A DNA stretch of 6,913 nt from Verrucomicrobiota bacterium (GTDB taxonomy: Bacteria > Verrucomicrobiota > Verrucomicrobiia > Limisphaerales > JAGWYX01): contig JAGWYX010000201.1 in the NCBI GenBank assembly GCA_018969165.1, forward strand, positions 1 through 6,913, given 5' to 3'. Below are positions 1-6,022 of this stretch, in pieces. The notes below the pieces were generated by a model. The model did no database searches and was not told the origin of the DNA. It saw only the letters and a program-made list of their open reading frames with translations. The position numbers and the translations under genes are program-made. Within the stretch, counting starts at the first letter, position 1; each line of letters starts with the position of its first letter.

Positions 1-135
1 CTCGATCTCCGGGGTCGCCGGTTTGCGTTCGCGATCGAACGGCCCGCCCGGGGCCACGTGCACCAGCCCGAAGGCCAGCGAGCTGATCACCAGCAGCAAC
101 GGGACCAGGAATAGCAGACGTTTCAGAAAGTACAT
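1..135 (-). CDS. oppB: Oligopeptide ABC transporter permease, OppB/DppB type (N-terminal 45 codons, runs off window)
   Basis: Only the first 45 codons lie in the window. The product begins MYFLKRLLFLVPLLLVISSL, one long hydrophobic helix at about residues 3-27 after a short basic start. It continues with HVAPGGPFDRER and then a PEIE segment. A leading membrane helix followed by APGGPFD..ER..PEIE is the usual start of OppB-type permeases, which form half of the membrane channel in peptide ABC importers (family knowledge). The start at 135 gives the expected N-terminus directly before the helix. It overlaps the end of the upstream binding-protein gene by 13 nt in a different frame, which suggests cotranscription and possibly coupled translation. 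No good Shine-Dalgarno precedes the ATG. The REP-like repeat at 146-219 ends 10 nt upstream. The remaining membrane domain is outside the window. Confidence 0.88.
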   Translation of the reverse strand, partial: MYFLKRLLFLVPLLLVISSLAFGLVHVAPGGPFDRERKPATPEIE

Positions 136-2033
136 GACGCGAATCCGGTAGCAGCGGACGTCCGTCCGCTCACGCTTTGGCCAGAGGCAGTCAGAGCCGG
201 CTGACGTCGGCTGCTACCGAGCGGGCCGGGGTGCAGGCTCACCAAGTGCGGGATGCCGTCTCGAGGCGTTCTCGCTGCCCGAGGTAGATCCTGGGTGCGG
301 GCCGGCGCCTGGGCAGGCGTCTTCCAAATGGCGTTCAACGGGTGCAGGTCCAGCAGGTTATGGTCGAGATAAATGCCGTGGATGCTGCGGGCGTCGAAGT
401 AGTTCATGCCCTTGTAAAAGAAGATCGGGATGATCGGCACTTCGTCGCGGACCAGGAGAGTCTCGGCCTGCTGGAGCAGGCGCCGGCGCGGGACGGGGTC
501 GATCTGGCGGTTGGCCGCGCGCAAGAGGTGGTCATACATCGCGTTGGTCCAACCGGTGCGGTTGTTGCCGTTGTCGCTCGTGAACATGCCCAGGAACGTG
601 TTCGGATCGTCGTAATCCCCGATCCAACTGCTGCGGCAGGTGTCGTAGTCCAGGCGCGACTGGGCCTCCAGGTAAACCTTCCATTCGGTCTGGCGCAGGT
701 CCACGTGAATGCCCAGTTGGCTTTCCCACATTTGCTGGAACTCGACGGCGATCTTCTGGTGCATGTTGGCGGCGCCGCCGGCGGCGGAGTTAAACAGGTA
801 ATCGAACGCGGGAAAACCTTTGCCGCCCGGGTAGCCGGCGGCGGCAAGCAGCCGGCGCGCCTCCGCCGGGTCATAGCCCAGGCCGTCCGGCGGTTGATAA
901 TGCGCCATGCCCGACGGACACAGGCTGGAGGCCACCCGCTCGCCGGCGCGCGTAATGCGCTGGACGATTCGCTGCTTGTCGATCGCCAGCGCCAGCGCCC
1001 GGCGGACACGGGGATCGTTGAACGGTTTGCGCGTCACGTTGAACCGGATGAAGTAGGTGCCCAGATAATCGTAAGTGTGGAAGTCCGGCCGCGTCATCAA
1101 AGCGTCCACCAGGTCCACCGGCACCAGTTCCTTGTCCCAGGCGATGTCGGCGCCGCCGGTCATGTAAAGATTCAGCGCGGCGCTGGCGCTGCCCACCGGC
1201 AGGAGATCGATTAGCCCGGTGCGGGTATGGGCCGCGTCCCAGTAGCGCGGATTCTTGCACAGCCGGATTTTGTCGTTGAGCCGCCAGGCCACCAGTTCAT
1301 ACGCGCCGCTGACGGGCAGCGGCCGGGCCAGGATCCAGCGGTCGCCGTGCCGCTGAATCGTTTGTCGCGGGACGACCGCCAGCGTCGGGAAGGCGCAGAG
1401 ATCCAGGAAATAGGCGGTGGGTTGTTCGAGTTCGACGCGCACGGTGTGCGGGTCCAAGGCGCGCACGCCCACCTGGCCGGGGTCCTTGAGCCGGCCGCTG
1501 TTGTAGGCCTCGGCGTTCCGCACCGGGAATAACTGGCCGGCATAGTCCGACGCGGTGGCCGGGTCCAGCACTCGGTGCCAGGAATAGACGACGTCGGCGG
1601 CCGTAATCGGTTCGCCGGTGGACCACACGGCGTCGGGGCGCAAGTGAAAGGTATAGACCCGGCCGTCCGAGGAAATGTCCCAGCGCCCGGCCAGGCCGGG
1701 GATCGGCTGACCGTTGGCGGGATCATTGCGCAGCAGCCCTTCGAACAGGGCGGCCACGGCTCGAAGGTCCGGTTGACCGGTGACGATCGCCGGATCGAGC
1801 GATTCAATTTCGGCGCCGTTGAGAATGACCAGGTCGGCGCGCGGCTCGCGACGCACGCAGCCGGTCCAGGCTAACACCAGCAACAGGCCGGCGACGAAGG
1901 CGCGACGGCGAATCCAAAGACCGGCCGCGGACGGGCGAGGTCTGACTGACCAGGGTCGGATCAGCAAACGACTTCGAAACACCCACGGAAACCCGTCACC
2001 GAACGAGCGGCTCGAGGTATGATGGGTGCCCAT
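123..2033 (-). CDS. oppA: Peptide ABC transporter substrate-binding protein, OppA type (SBP_bac_5), with signal peptide and aberrant C-terminal tail
   Basis: This is the extracytoplasmic binding protein that would deliver oligopeptides to the OppB-type permease encoded next. Of 636 residues, about 68-572 read as an OppA-like SBP_bac_5 protein: EIESLDPAIVTGQPD near 75-89, ITAADVVYSWHRVLDPATAS near 143-162, SGAYELVAW near 242-250, KNPRYWD near 260-266, and the family-typical ending LHPLNAIW at 563-570. Residues 42-59 look like a signal peptide: RRRAF, then a hydrophobic stretch ending WTGC, probably a lipoprotein cysteine (C59). W at the -3 position makes the lipobox imperfect, and RR-x-F-V resembles a Tat motif. 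The roughly 40 residues before this are unusual, so the ATG at 2033 is uncertain; the TTG at 1967 is one alternative. About 65 residues after IWKTP match no family feature I know; residues 605-630 are encoded by the repeat at 146-219. Confidence 0.9.
   Translation of the reverse strand: MGTHHTSSRSFGDGFPWVFRSRLLIRPWSVRPRPSAAGLWIRRRAFVAGLLLVLAWTGCVRREPRADLVILNGAEIESLDPAIVTGQPDLRAVAALFEGLLRNDPANGQPIPGLAGRWDISSDGRVYTFHLRPDAVWSTGEPITAADVVYSWHRVLDPATASDYAGQLFPVRNAEAYNSGRLKDPGQVGVRALDPHTVRVELEQPTAYFLDLCAFPTLAVVPRQTIQRHGDRWILARPLPVSGAYELVAWRLNDKIRLCKNPRYWDAAHTRTGLIDLLPVGSASAALNLYMTGGADIAWDKELVPVDLVDALMTRPDFHTYDYLGTYFIRFNVTRKPFNDPRVRRALALAIDKQRIVQRITRAGERVASSLCPSGMAHYQPPDGLGYDPAEARRLLAAAGYPGGKGFPAFDYLFNSAAGGAANMHQKIAVEFQQMWESQLGIHVDLRQTEWKVYLEAQSRLDYDTCRSSWIGDYDDPNTFLGMFTSDNGNNRTGWTNAMYDHLLRAANRQIDPVPRRRLLQQAETLLVRDEVPIIPIFFYKGMNYFDARSIHGIYLDHNLLDLHPLNAIWKTPAQAPARTQDLPRAARTPRDGIPHLVSLHPGPLGSSRRQPALTASGQSVSGRTSAATGFASCTF
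146..219. repeat. REP-like inverted repeat (two hairpin units head to head) at the oppA-oppB junction
   Basis: The arms 146-162 (cggtagcagcggacgtc) and 203-219 (reverse complement cggtagcagccgacgtc) match at 16 of 17 positions. Each arm is also part of a smaller hairpin. The left unit 153-170 is a perfect 8-bp stem, agcggacg/cgtccgct, around a 2-nt centre. The right unit 196-213 is a weaker version of the same hairpin. The two units align over about 26 nt with 22 matches. One pair differs in a compensatory way: G156-C167 in the left unit is C-G in the right unit (positions 209 and 198). This fits a REPIN/BIME-like pair of extragenic palindromes, except that it lies inside the annotated oppA frame. 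Whether it is dispersed in the genome cannot be seen here. Confidence 0.75.
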
Positions 2034-2066
2034 TCGGGATGAACCGAGGCCGAGGCGACGCTTCGC

Positions 2067-2244
2067 TAGAGTCCTTGAATCTTGAAACTTGCTGTCATCA
2101 GATCAAGTTTTGCCGCCTCATTGGCCGCCTGCGTTTTCCGCCTCAAGGACTCGATGAGCGAGGCGCGCGGAGAGAACGAACGAAGGAAACGCACCTGCGA
2201 AGGTGAATGCCGAAGGTGACATGAGGTCTGAGGCGCGCCTCGCT
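2067..2244 (-). repeat. Two-hairpin repeat element, copy A (upstream of oppA, at secG stop)
   Basis: This 178-bp element is paired with copy B at 3506-3684. Inverted repeat 1 is gagtccttga (2069-2078) with tcaaggactc (2143-2152), a perfect 10-bp stem with a 64-nt loop. After a 4-nt spacer (gatg), inverted repeat 2 is agcgaggcgcgc (2157-2168) with gcgcgcctcgct (2233-2244), a perfect 12-bp stem, again with a 64-nt loop. Near-identical blocks shared with copy B are 2067-2078 (12/12), 2143-2187 (42/45) and 2220-2244 (24/25); the rest of the loops is diverged. Loop 2 also contains a small hairpin, cacct-gcga-aggtg (2192-2205), and a direct repeat gaaggtga (2199-2206 and 2212-2219). The right edge overlaps the TAG stop of secG by 2 nt. 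With the 33 nt at 2034-2066 it fills the 209-nt secG-oppA gap. Function is unknown. Confidence 0.85.
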
Positions 2245-2710
2245 AGGGTTTCTTGGGCGGGGCGGAGGTCTGGTTGGCGGGCGGAGCGCCGGGTACCGGC
2301 TTTGCGGCAGGTGCGTTGGACGCGGTGGTCAGGCTCAGGTTGCTCAGCAGCCCGCTGGTCACCAGGGGCGCGCTGGATCCTGGCGCCGGCGGGGTCGGCG
2401 TCATGGGCGCGGTTGCCTTGGTGGCCTGCTTCTGGAGGGCCTCGCGCAGACCGGATTCGCCGCGTCGCGTCGCGCGCACGCTGAGCATCGAGAGCCCGAT
2501 CGAGAGCACGATGAACAGCGTCGTGGCGTACTTCGTCATTTTGGTGAGGGCGTTGCCGGTGCCGGCGCCGAACAGTGCGTCGGTGGCGCTGCCACCAAAA
2601 GCGGTGCCGATGCCGGCCTCCTTCTTGGGCAGTTGAATCAGGATCAGCAACATCAGCACCAGGCAGTTCATCACCAGGACGAACGTCAAGAATCCAATCA
2701 CAAAACTCAT
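2243..2710 (-). CDS. secG: Preprotein translocase subunit SecG with long Pro/Ala-rich C-terminal tail
   Basis: SecG is the small auxiliary membrane subunit of the SecYEG channel that assists SecA-driven protein export. The 155-residue product has two hydrophobic helices, at about residues 4-26 and 61-78. They flank the conserved loop QLPKKEAGIGTAFGGSATDA (26-45), continuing to LFGAGTGNALTKMT; this AFGG...FG...G.LTK pattern is the SecG signature. The core ends near residue 80. The last ~75 residues are rich in Pro, Ala, Thr and Ser and end APPKKP, with no recognisable domain; tails of this kind occur in some SecG proteins, but this one roughly doubles the protein. The gene starts 18 nt after the tpiA stop, so it is probably cotranscribed with tpiA. 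No Shine-Dalgarno is seen in that 18-nt gap. The TAG stop lies exactly at the edge of the two-hairpin repeat. Confidence 0.94.
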   Translation of the reverse strand: MSFVIGFLTFVLVMNCLVLMLLILIQLPKKEAGIGTAFGGSATDALFGAGTGNALTKMTKYATTLFIVLSIGLSMLSVRATRRGESGLREALQKQATKATAPMTPTPPAPGSSAPLVTSGLLSNLSLTTASNAPAAKPVPGAPPANQTSAPPKKP

Positions 2711-2728
2711 AATCTGCGTAATCTGCGT
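2711..2728 (-). repeat. Two tandem 9-bp units filling the tpiA-secG gap
   Basis: Read with the genes, the 18 nt between the TAA of tpiA and the ATG of secG are exactly two copies of acgcagatt. There is no other intergenic sequence, so the repeat forms the whole translation-initiation region of secG and offers no purine-rich Shine-Dalgarno. Similar short acgcagatt-type tandems occur between genes in some bacteria (from memory, not checked). Confidence 0.85.
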
Positions 2729-3493
2729 TTAAATGCTGTTCTTCACAATGTCCGCGAAGCTGCGGACTTCGAGCGAGGCCCCGCCCACCAGGGCGCCGTC
2801 CACATCGGGCTGGCTCATCAGCTCGCGGGCGTTGGCCGGCTTCACGCTCCCACCGTATAGGATGCGCACCCGTTTGGCAACCGCCGCGTCCGCCCGTTGT
2901 GCGAGCTGGCCCCGGATGAAGGCATGGACCTCCTGCGCCTGCGTCGCGGTGGCGTTGCGCCCGGTCCCGATCGCCCAGACCGGCTCATACGCGATGACGG
3001 TCTCCTCGACCTGGGCCGCGGTCAACCCCGCCAGGCTACCCTTGAGCTGGGTCCCGACGACCTTCTCGGTCGCGCCGGCTTCGCGCTCGGCCAGCGTTTC
3101 CCCGACGCACACGATCGGCTTGAGCGAGGCGGCGTGGGCGGCGCGGGCCTTTTTGGCGATGAGTTCGTCGGTCTCGCGCTGGTACTGGCGCCGTTCTGAA
3201 TGGCCCAGGATGACATAACGCACGGAGAATTCCTTGAGCATCCCGGCGGCGATCTCCCCGGTGTAGGCCCCGTAGCCGTGCTCGCTCATGTCCTGGGCGC
3301 CCAGGCGCAGGTTCGAATCGAGGATCGCCTTCGAGACTTCGCTCAACGCGGTGAACGGCGGGCAAACCACCAGGTCCACCTCCTTGAGATTGGCCAGTTC
3401 GCGTTGCAGGCCGTTGACCAGGTCCAGGGCCTCGGCCACGGTCTTGTTCAGCTTCCAATTGCCGGCGATGAGGAGTTTGCGCGCTTTTTCCAT
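2729..3493 (-). CDS. tpiA: Triosephosphate isomerase
   Basis: TpiA interconverts dihydroxyacetone phosphate and glyceraldehyde 3-phosphate in glycolysis and gluconeogenesis, in the cytoplasm. The 254-residue product has normal TIM length and all key elements: the N-terminal GNWKLNK with substrate-binding N12 and K14, the ILGHSERR block with electrophile H98, the AYEPVWAIGTG block with catalytic E170 followed by the phosphate-gripping loop 6 (171-178), and the phosphate-binding YGGSVKPAN (213-221) and GGASL (237-241) segments. An in-frame ATG at 3529 would add MFEKSRTLPRIP. I reject it because those codons come largely from the edge of the two-hairpin repeat, and MEKARKLLIAGNWK is a typical TIM start. 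No clear Shine-Dalgarno precedes the chosen ATG. It follows pgk after a 228-nt gap and precedes secG by 18 nt. Confidence 0.97.
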   Translation of the reverse strand: MEKARKLLIAGNWKLNKTVAEALDLVNGLQRELANLKEVDLVVCPPFTALSEVSKAILDSNLRLGAQDMSEHGYGAYTGEIAAGMLKEFSVRYVILGHSERRQYQRETDELIAKKARAAHAASLKPIVCVGETLAEREAGATEKVVGTQLKGSLAGLTAAQVEETVIAYEPVWAIGTGRNATATQAQEVHAFIRGQLAQRADAAVAKRVRILYGGSVKPANARELMSQPDVDGALVGGASLEVRSFADIVKNSI

Positions 3494-3505
3494 GGGAATA
3501 CGGGG

Positions 3506-3684
3506 TAGAGTCCTTGATTTCTCAAACATGGGGTTGTCAAGTCAAGTTGCTTGAGCCCGCCTTCGTATCTGCCGTCTGGCTCATCAAGGACTCGATGAGC
3601 GAGGCGCGCAGAGGGAACGAACGGAGGATAAGGAGAATTGAAGATGCACGAAAAGCTGGCATGAGGTCTGAGACGCGCCTCGCT
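3506..3684 (-). repeat. Two-hairpin repeat element, copy B (between pgk and tpiA)
   Basis: This 179-bp element has the same orientation and layout as copy A (2067-2244). Inverted repeat 1 is gagtccttga (3508-3517) with tcaaggactc (3584-3593), extendable to 11 bp. The same gatg spacer follows at 3594-3597. Inverted repeat 2 is agcgaggcgcg (3598-3608) with cgcgcctcgct (3674-3684), 11 bp. The loops are 66 and 65 nt, almost the same length as in copy A although much of their sequence differs. The element lies 12 nt upstream of the tpiA ATG and 37 nt after the pgk stop. With the short flanks 3494-3505 and 3685-3721, in which I see nothing else, it accounts for the whole 228-nt gap. Possible roles are a mobile non-autonomous repeat, a structured RNA leader, or an mRNA processing or stability element. 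Confidence 0.85.
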
Positions 3685-3721
3685 TGCGCTGGGTTGGAAA
3701 GCCGCTGCCTGGGGAGGGCCG

Positions 3722-4990
3722 TCATGCGGCGGATTGCGGGCGATCGGCCAGGATGGCCACGCCCGGCAGGACCTTGCCTTCGAGAAATTCGAGGCTGGCT
3801 CCGCCGCCGGTGCTGGCGAACGTCACCCGGTCCTTCAAACCCGCCTGGTTCAGGGCCTTGACGCTGTCGCCGCCCCCGATGATGCTCTTGGCCCCGCGCT
3901 GGGTCACGGCGGCCACCTCGCGTGCCACGGCCAGGGTGCCCGCGGCAAACCGCGCGTCCTCGAACATCCCCATCGGGCCGTTCCACAGGATGGTGCGGGC
4001 GCCGCGGATGATCTCGCTGAACTCGCCAATTGACTTCGGCCCGATGTCCACGCCGGCTTCGCTCTCCGGGATCGCCGCTCCCTCGTTCACGCGTGGTTGC
4101 CGCATCTCGATGACCGGGCGACCTTTCTTGTCCAGCTTGCCGGTGGCGGTGGGCGTGGCGACGACATCGTCGCCGGCCAGCAGAAATCGGACGCCGCGGC
4201 CCTTGGCCTTGTCAAGCGCCGCTCGGGCCACGTCGAGTTTGTCGGGCTCGGAAATGGATTTGCCGATCTGAATTCCCTGGGCCAGCCGGAAGGTGTAGGT
4301 CATCCCGCCGCCGATGAGGAGGCTGTCGGCCTGCTCGAGCAGGCGGTCGATCACCAGGATTTTATCCGAGACCTTGGCGCCGCCCAGAATCACCACAAAC
4401 GGGCGCGCCGGCTGTTCGAGTTCCTCGCCGAGGAATTTCAACTCGCGCTCCATCAGCAGCCCCGCGACGCATGGCCCCCCGCGGCCGGCGATGACCCGGG
4501 CCACCCCTTCGGTCGAGGCATGGGCACGGTGGGCGGCGCCGAAGGCATCGTTGACATACGCGTCGGCGACGCCGGCCAGCTTCGCCGCGAAGGCCGGATC
4601 GTTCTTCTCTTCCTCGGCGTAGTAGCGGACGTTTTCGAGCAGCAACAGGTCGCCCGGCTTGAGGACCCCGGCGGTCTTCTCGACTTTTTCTCCCAGGCAA
4701 TCATCGGCAAAGGCCACCGGGCGTCCGAGCAGGTCGGCCAGTTTGGCGGCCACCGGGCGGAGAGACAGGGACGGTTCGCGCTTGCCCTTGGGCCGACCCA
4801 GATGGGCGGCCAGGATCAGCTTGGCGCCCTGTCCGATCAGGGCCTCGAGGGTGGGCAGGGTCTCGCGAATACGCGTGTCGTCGTTGATGACCATGCGGCC
4901 ATCCTGCTCCTCCATCGGGACGTTGTAGTCCACCCGCACGAAAACGGTACGATCGCGCAGGTTCACATCGTTGATCGTCAATTTCGCCAT
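3722..4990 (-). CDS. pgk: Phosphoglycerate kinase
   Basis: Pgk transfers phosphate between 1,3-bisphosphoglycerate and ADP, the first ATP-forming step of glycolysis, in the cytoplasm. The 422-residue product (families are about 390-420) carries the full set of motifs: RVDYNVP (19-25), HLGRP (63-67), ENVRYY (119-124), VNDAFGAAHRAHAST (146-160), LGGAKVSDKI (202-211), NGPMGMFE (337-344), GGGDSV (372-377) and the C-terminal STGGGASLEFLEG (393-405). The frame is open far upstream into the neighbouring gene, but MAKLTINDVNLRDRTVFVRV is the standard Pgk start and leaves a 50-nt gap after the Ppx/GppA-family gene. A GGTGG 8 nt before the ATG may act as a weak ribosome binding site; six T residues lie just before the ATG. 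There is no gap (GAPDH) gene beside it here, although gap-pgk-tpiA clusters are common. Confidence 0.97.
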   Translation of the reverse strand: MAKLTINDVNLRDRTVFVRVDYNVPMEEQDGRMVINDDTRIRETLPTLEALIGQGAKLILAAHLGRPKGKREPSLSLRPVAAKLADLLGRPVAFADDCLGEKVEKTAGVLKPGDLLLLENVRYYAEEEKNDPAFAAKLAGVADAYVNDAFGAAHRAHASTEGVARVIAGRGGPCVAGLLMERELKFLGEELEQPARPFVVILGGAKVSDKILVIDRLLEQADSLLIGGGMTYTFRLAQGIQIGKSISEPDKLDVARAALDKAKGRGVRFLLAGDDVVATPTATGKLDKKGRPVIEMRQPRVNEGAAIPESEAGVDIGPKSIGEFSEIIRGARTILWNGPMGMFEDARFAAGTLAVAREVAAVTQRGAKSIIGGGDSVKALNQAGLKDRVTFASTGGGASLEFLEGKVLPGVAILADRPQSAA

Positions 4991-5040
4991 AAAAAATACC
5001 ACCGAACAGGCTCGCCAGCATAGCCGAGCCGGGCTTCGAG

Positions 5041-5988
5041 TCAAAACCAATTCGCCGCCATCAACGCCGCGAACCGCAAGCCGCGCGTGCTGACCCGCAG
5101 GTCGGGCAAGCCGAACTCCTCGAGCACCGCCGCGTAAATGGCCGCGCCGGTGAGCATCACATCCGCCCGCTCGGGGGGCAGACCGGCGATCCGCCGGCGC
5201 TCGGCCAACGGCAGGCTCCAGAGCCGTTCCAATTGGCGCCGGACCTGGGCTCGAGTCAGCCGCTCCGCCTCGATTCGGTCCCGGTCGAAGGCGGGCAGCC
5301 CCAGTTGCATGGACGCCAGGATGCTGGCCGCGCCGCCGGTGCCGACCAGTTGCACCGGGCGCGACCGGGGCGCCGCGAGCACCGGGGCCAGGCGCGGTCG
5401 CACTTCCGCTCGAAGAAAGCCGAACAACCGGCCCATGCACTCGGACAGCGCCGCGGCCGCCGGTGGATCGGCCGGGCGGCATTGCTCCAGGAGGCGGACC
5501 GAGCCGAGCCGGAAGCTCTGGCGGAAATGCGGCGTGTCGCCTTCGCCGAGGATAAACTCCGTGCTGCCGCCGCCAACGTCGAGAATCAGGAGCGGTTGAC
5601 CCGCCAGGCGCGGATCGCTGGCAACGCCCAGGAAGACCAAATCCGCTTCCTGCTCGCCGGTCAGGATTTCGATCGGCAACCCGGCCGCCTGCCGGATCGC
5701 GGCGAGCAGCGCCGCCTGGTTGCGCGCGTCGCGAGCCGCGCTGGTGCCGATCACCCGCGTGGCAGCCGCGCCTCGCTCCGCGGCCGTCCGGGCAAAATCG
5801 GCCACCGCGCGGGCAGTCGCTCCGATCGCTTCGGACTGGAGTTGGTGGGTTTGGAAGAACCCGCGACCCAGCCGCGTCTGCTCGCTCTGTTCGAGCAGCG
5901 GTCGGACGACCCGGCCATCCGTCTCTGCCACGAGGAGTTTGACGGAGTTGGTCCCCACATCGATCACGGCTTTACGCTGGAAGGTCAT
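5041..5988 (-). CDS. Ppx/GppA-family phosphatase (exopolyphosphatase or pppGpp phosphohydrolase), short form
   Basis: This is an ASKHA-fold enzyme of the Ppx/GppA family, which releases phosphate from inorganic polyphosphate or converts pppGpp to ppGpp. The 315 residues contain the family motifs in order: the phosphate-1 loop VIDVGTNSVKLLV (8-20), GTSAARDARN (81-90), GEQEA (111-115, the region of the catalytic glutamate), the phosphate-2 loop ILDVGGGSTEF (135-145), FRLGSVRLLEQ (159-169), the GTGGAASILA block (216-225), and the C-terminal DVMLTGAAIYA (276-286) with VSTRGLRFAAL (299-309). The length fits the two-lobe core only; the C-terminal HD-like and extra domains of enterobacterial Ppx/GppA are absent. 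Substrate preference cannot be assigned from sequence, so no symbol is given. The chosen ATG puts the phosphate-1 loop at residue 8, as usual. It is followed by pgk after 50 nt, probably cotranscribed. Confidence 0.92.
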   Translation of the reverse strand: MTFQRKAVIDVGTNSVKLLVAETDGRVVRPLLEQSEQTRLGRGFFQTHQLQSEAIGATARAVADFARTAAERGAAATRVIGTSAARDARNQAALLAAIRQAAGLPIEILTGEQEADLVFLGVASDPRLAGQPLLILDVGGGSTEFILGEGDTPHFRQSFRLGSVRLLEQCRPADPPAAAALSECMGRLFGFLRAEVRPRLAPVLAAPRSRPVQLVGTGGAASILASMQLGLPAFDRDRIEAERLTRAQVRRQLERLWSLPLAERRRIAGLPPERADVMLTGAAIYAAVLEEFGLPDLRVSTRGLRFAALMAANWF

Positions 5989-6022
5989 CAGCCCGATGCG
6001 TCCGCGCGCTGAAATCCGCCAG

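Noticed and set aside
342..1214. 290-codon plus-strand open frame opposite oppA
   Set aside because: It is a shadow of the OppA-type gene, with no family motifs and no separate start context.
2119..2223. Small peptide encoded inside the two-hairpin repeat, starting at the conserved CTCATG on the minus strand
   Set aside because: Copy A would give 34 codons and copy B about 41, but the variable segment differs by 1 nt (32 versus 31), so the conserved block is read in different frames. That argues against a conserved peptide.
2067..2244. Integron attC site or CRISPR-like repeat as identity for the two-hairpin element
   Set aside because: There is no GTTRRRY core, no integrase gene, and no regular short repeat-spacer array; the two copies are separated by whole genes.
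2729..3529. tpiA starting at the ATG at 3529
   Set aside because: The 12 extra residues are encoded mainly by the edge of the two-hairpin repeat, and the ATG at 3493 gives the normal TIM N-terminus.
4097..5023. 308-codon plus-strand open frame opposite pgk
   Set aside because: It lies fully antisense to a certain gene in high-GC DNA, where long shadow frames are expected; its translation shows no recognisable motifs.
4991..5040. Intrinsic terminator between ppx and pgk (ggctcg/cgagcc hairpin at 5009-5030, then a T run on the minus strand)
   Set aside because: The stem is only 6 bp and the six-T run is 12 nt away, directly against the pgk ATG, so it does not fit a classic terminator.
3722..5482. 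Long 586-codon open frame covering pgk plus ~164 codons upstream
   Set aside because: The upstream part overlaps the Ppx/GppA-family gene in another frame and has no Pgk-like sequence; MAKLTINDVN at 4990 is the standard Pgk start.
5233..6012. 259-codon plus-strand open frame opposite the Ppx/GppA-family gene
   Set aside because: It is antisense to a gene with all family motifs; its own translation is rich in Arg, Ala and Gln and shows no recognisable domain.
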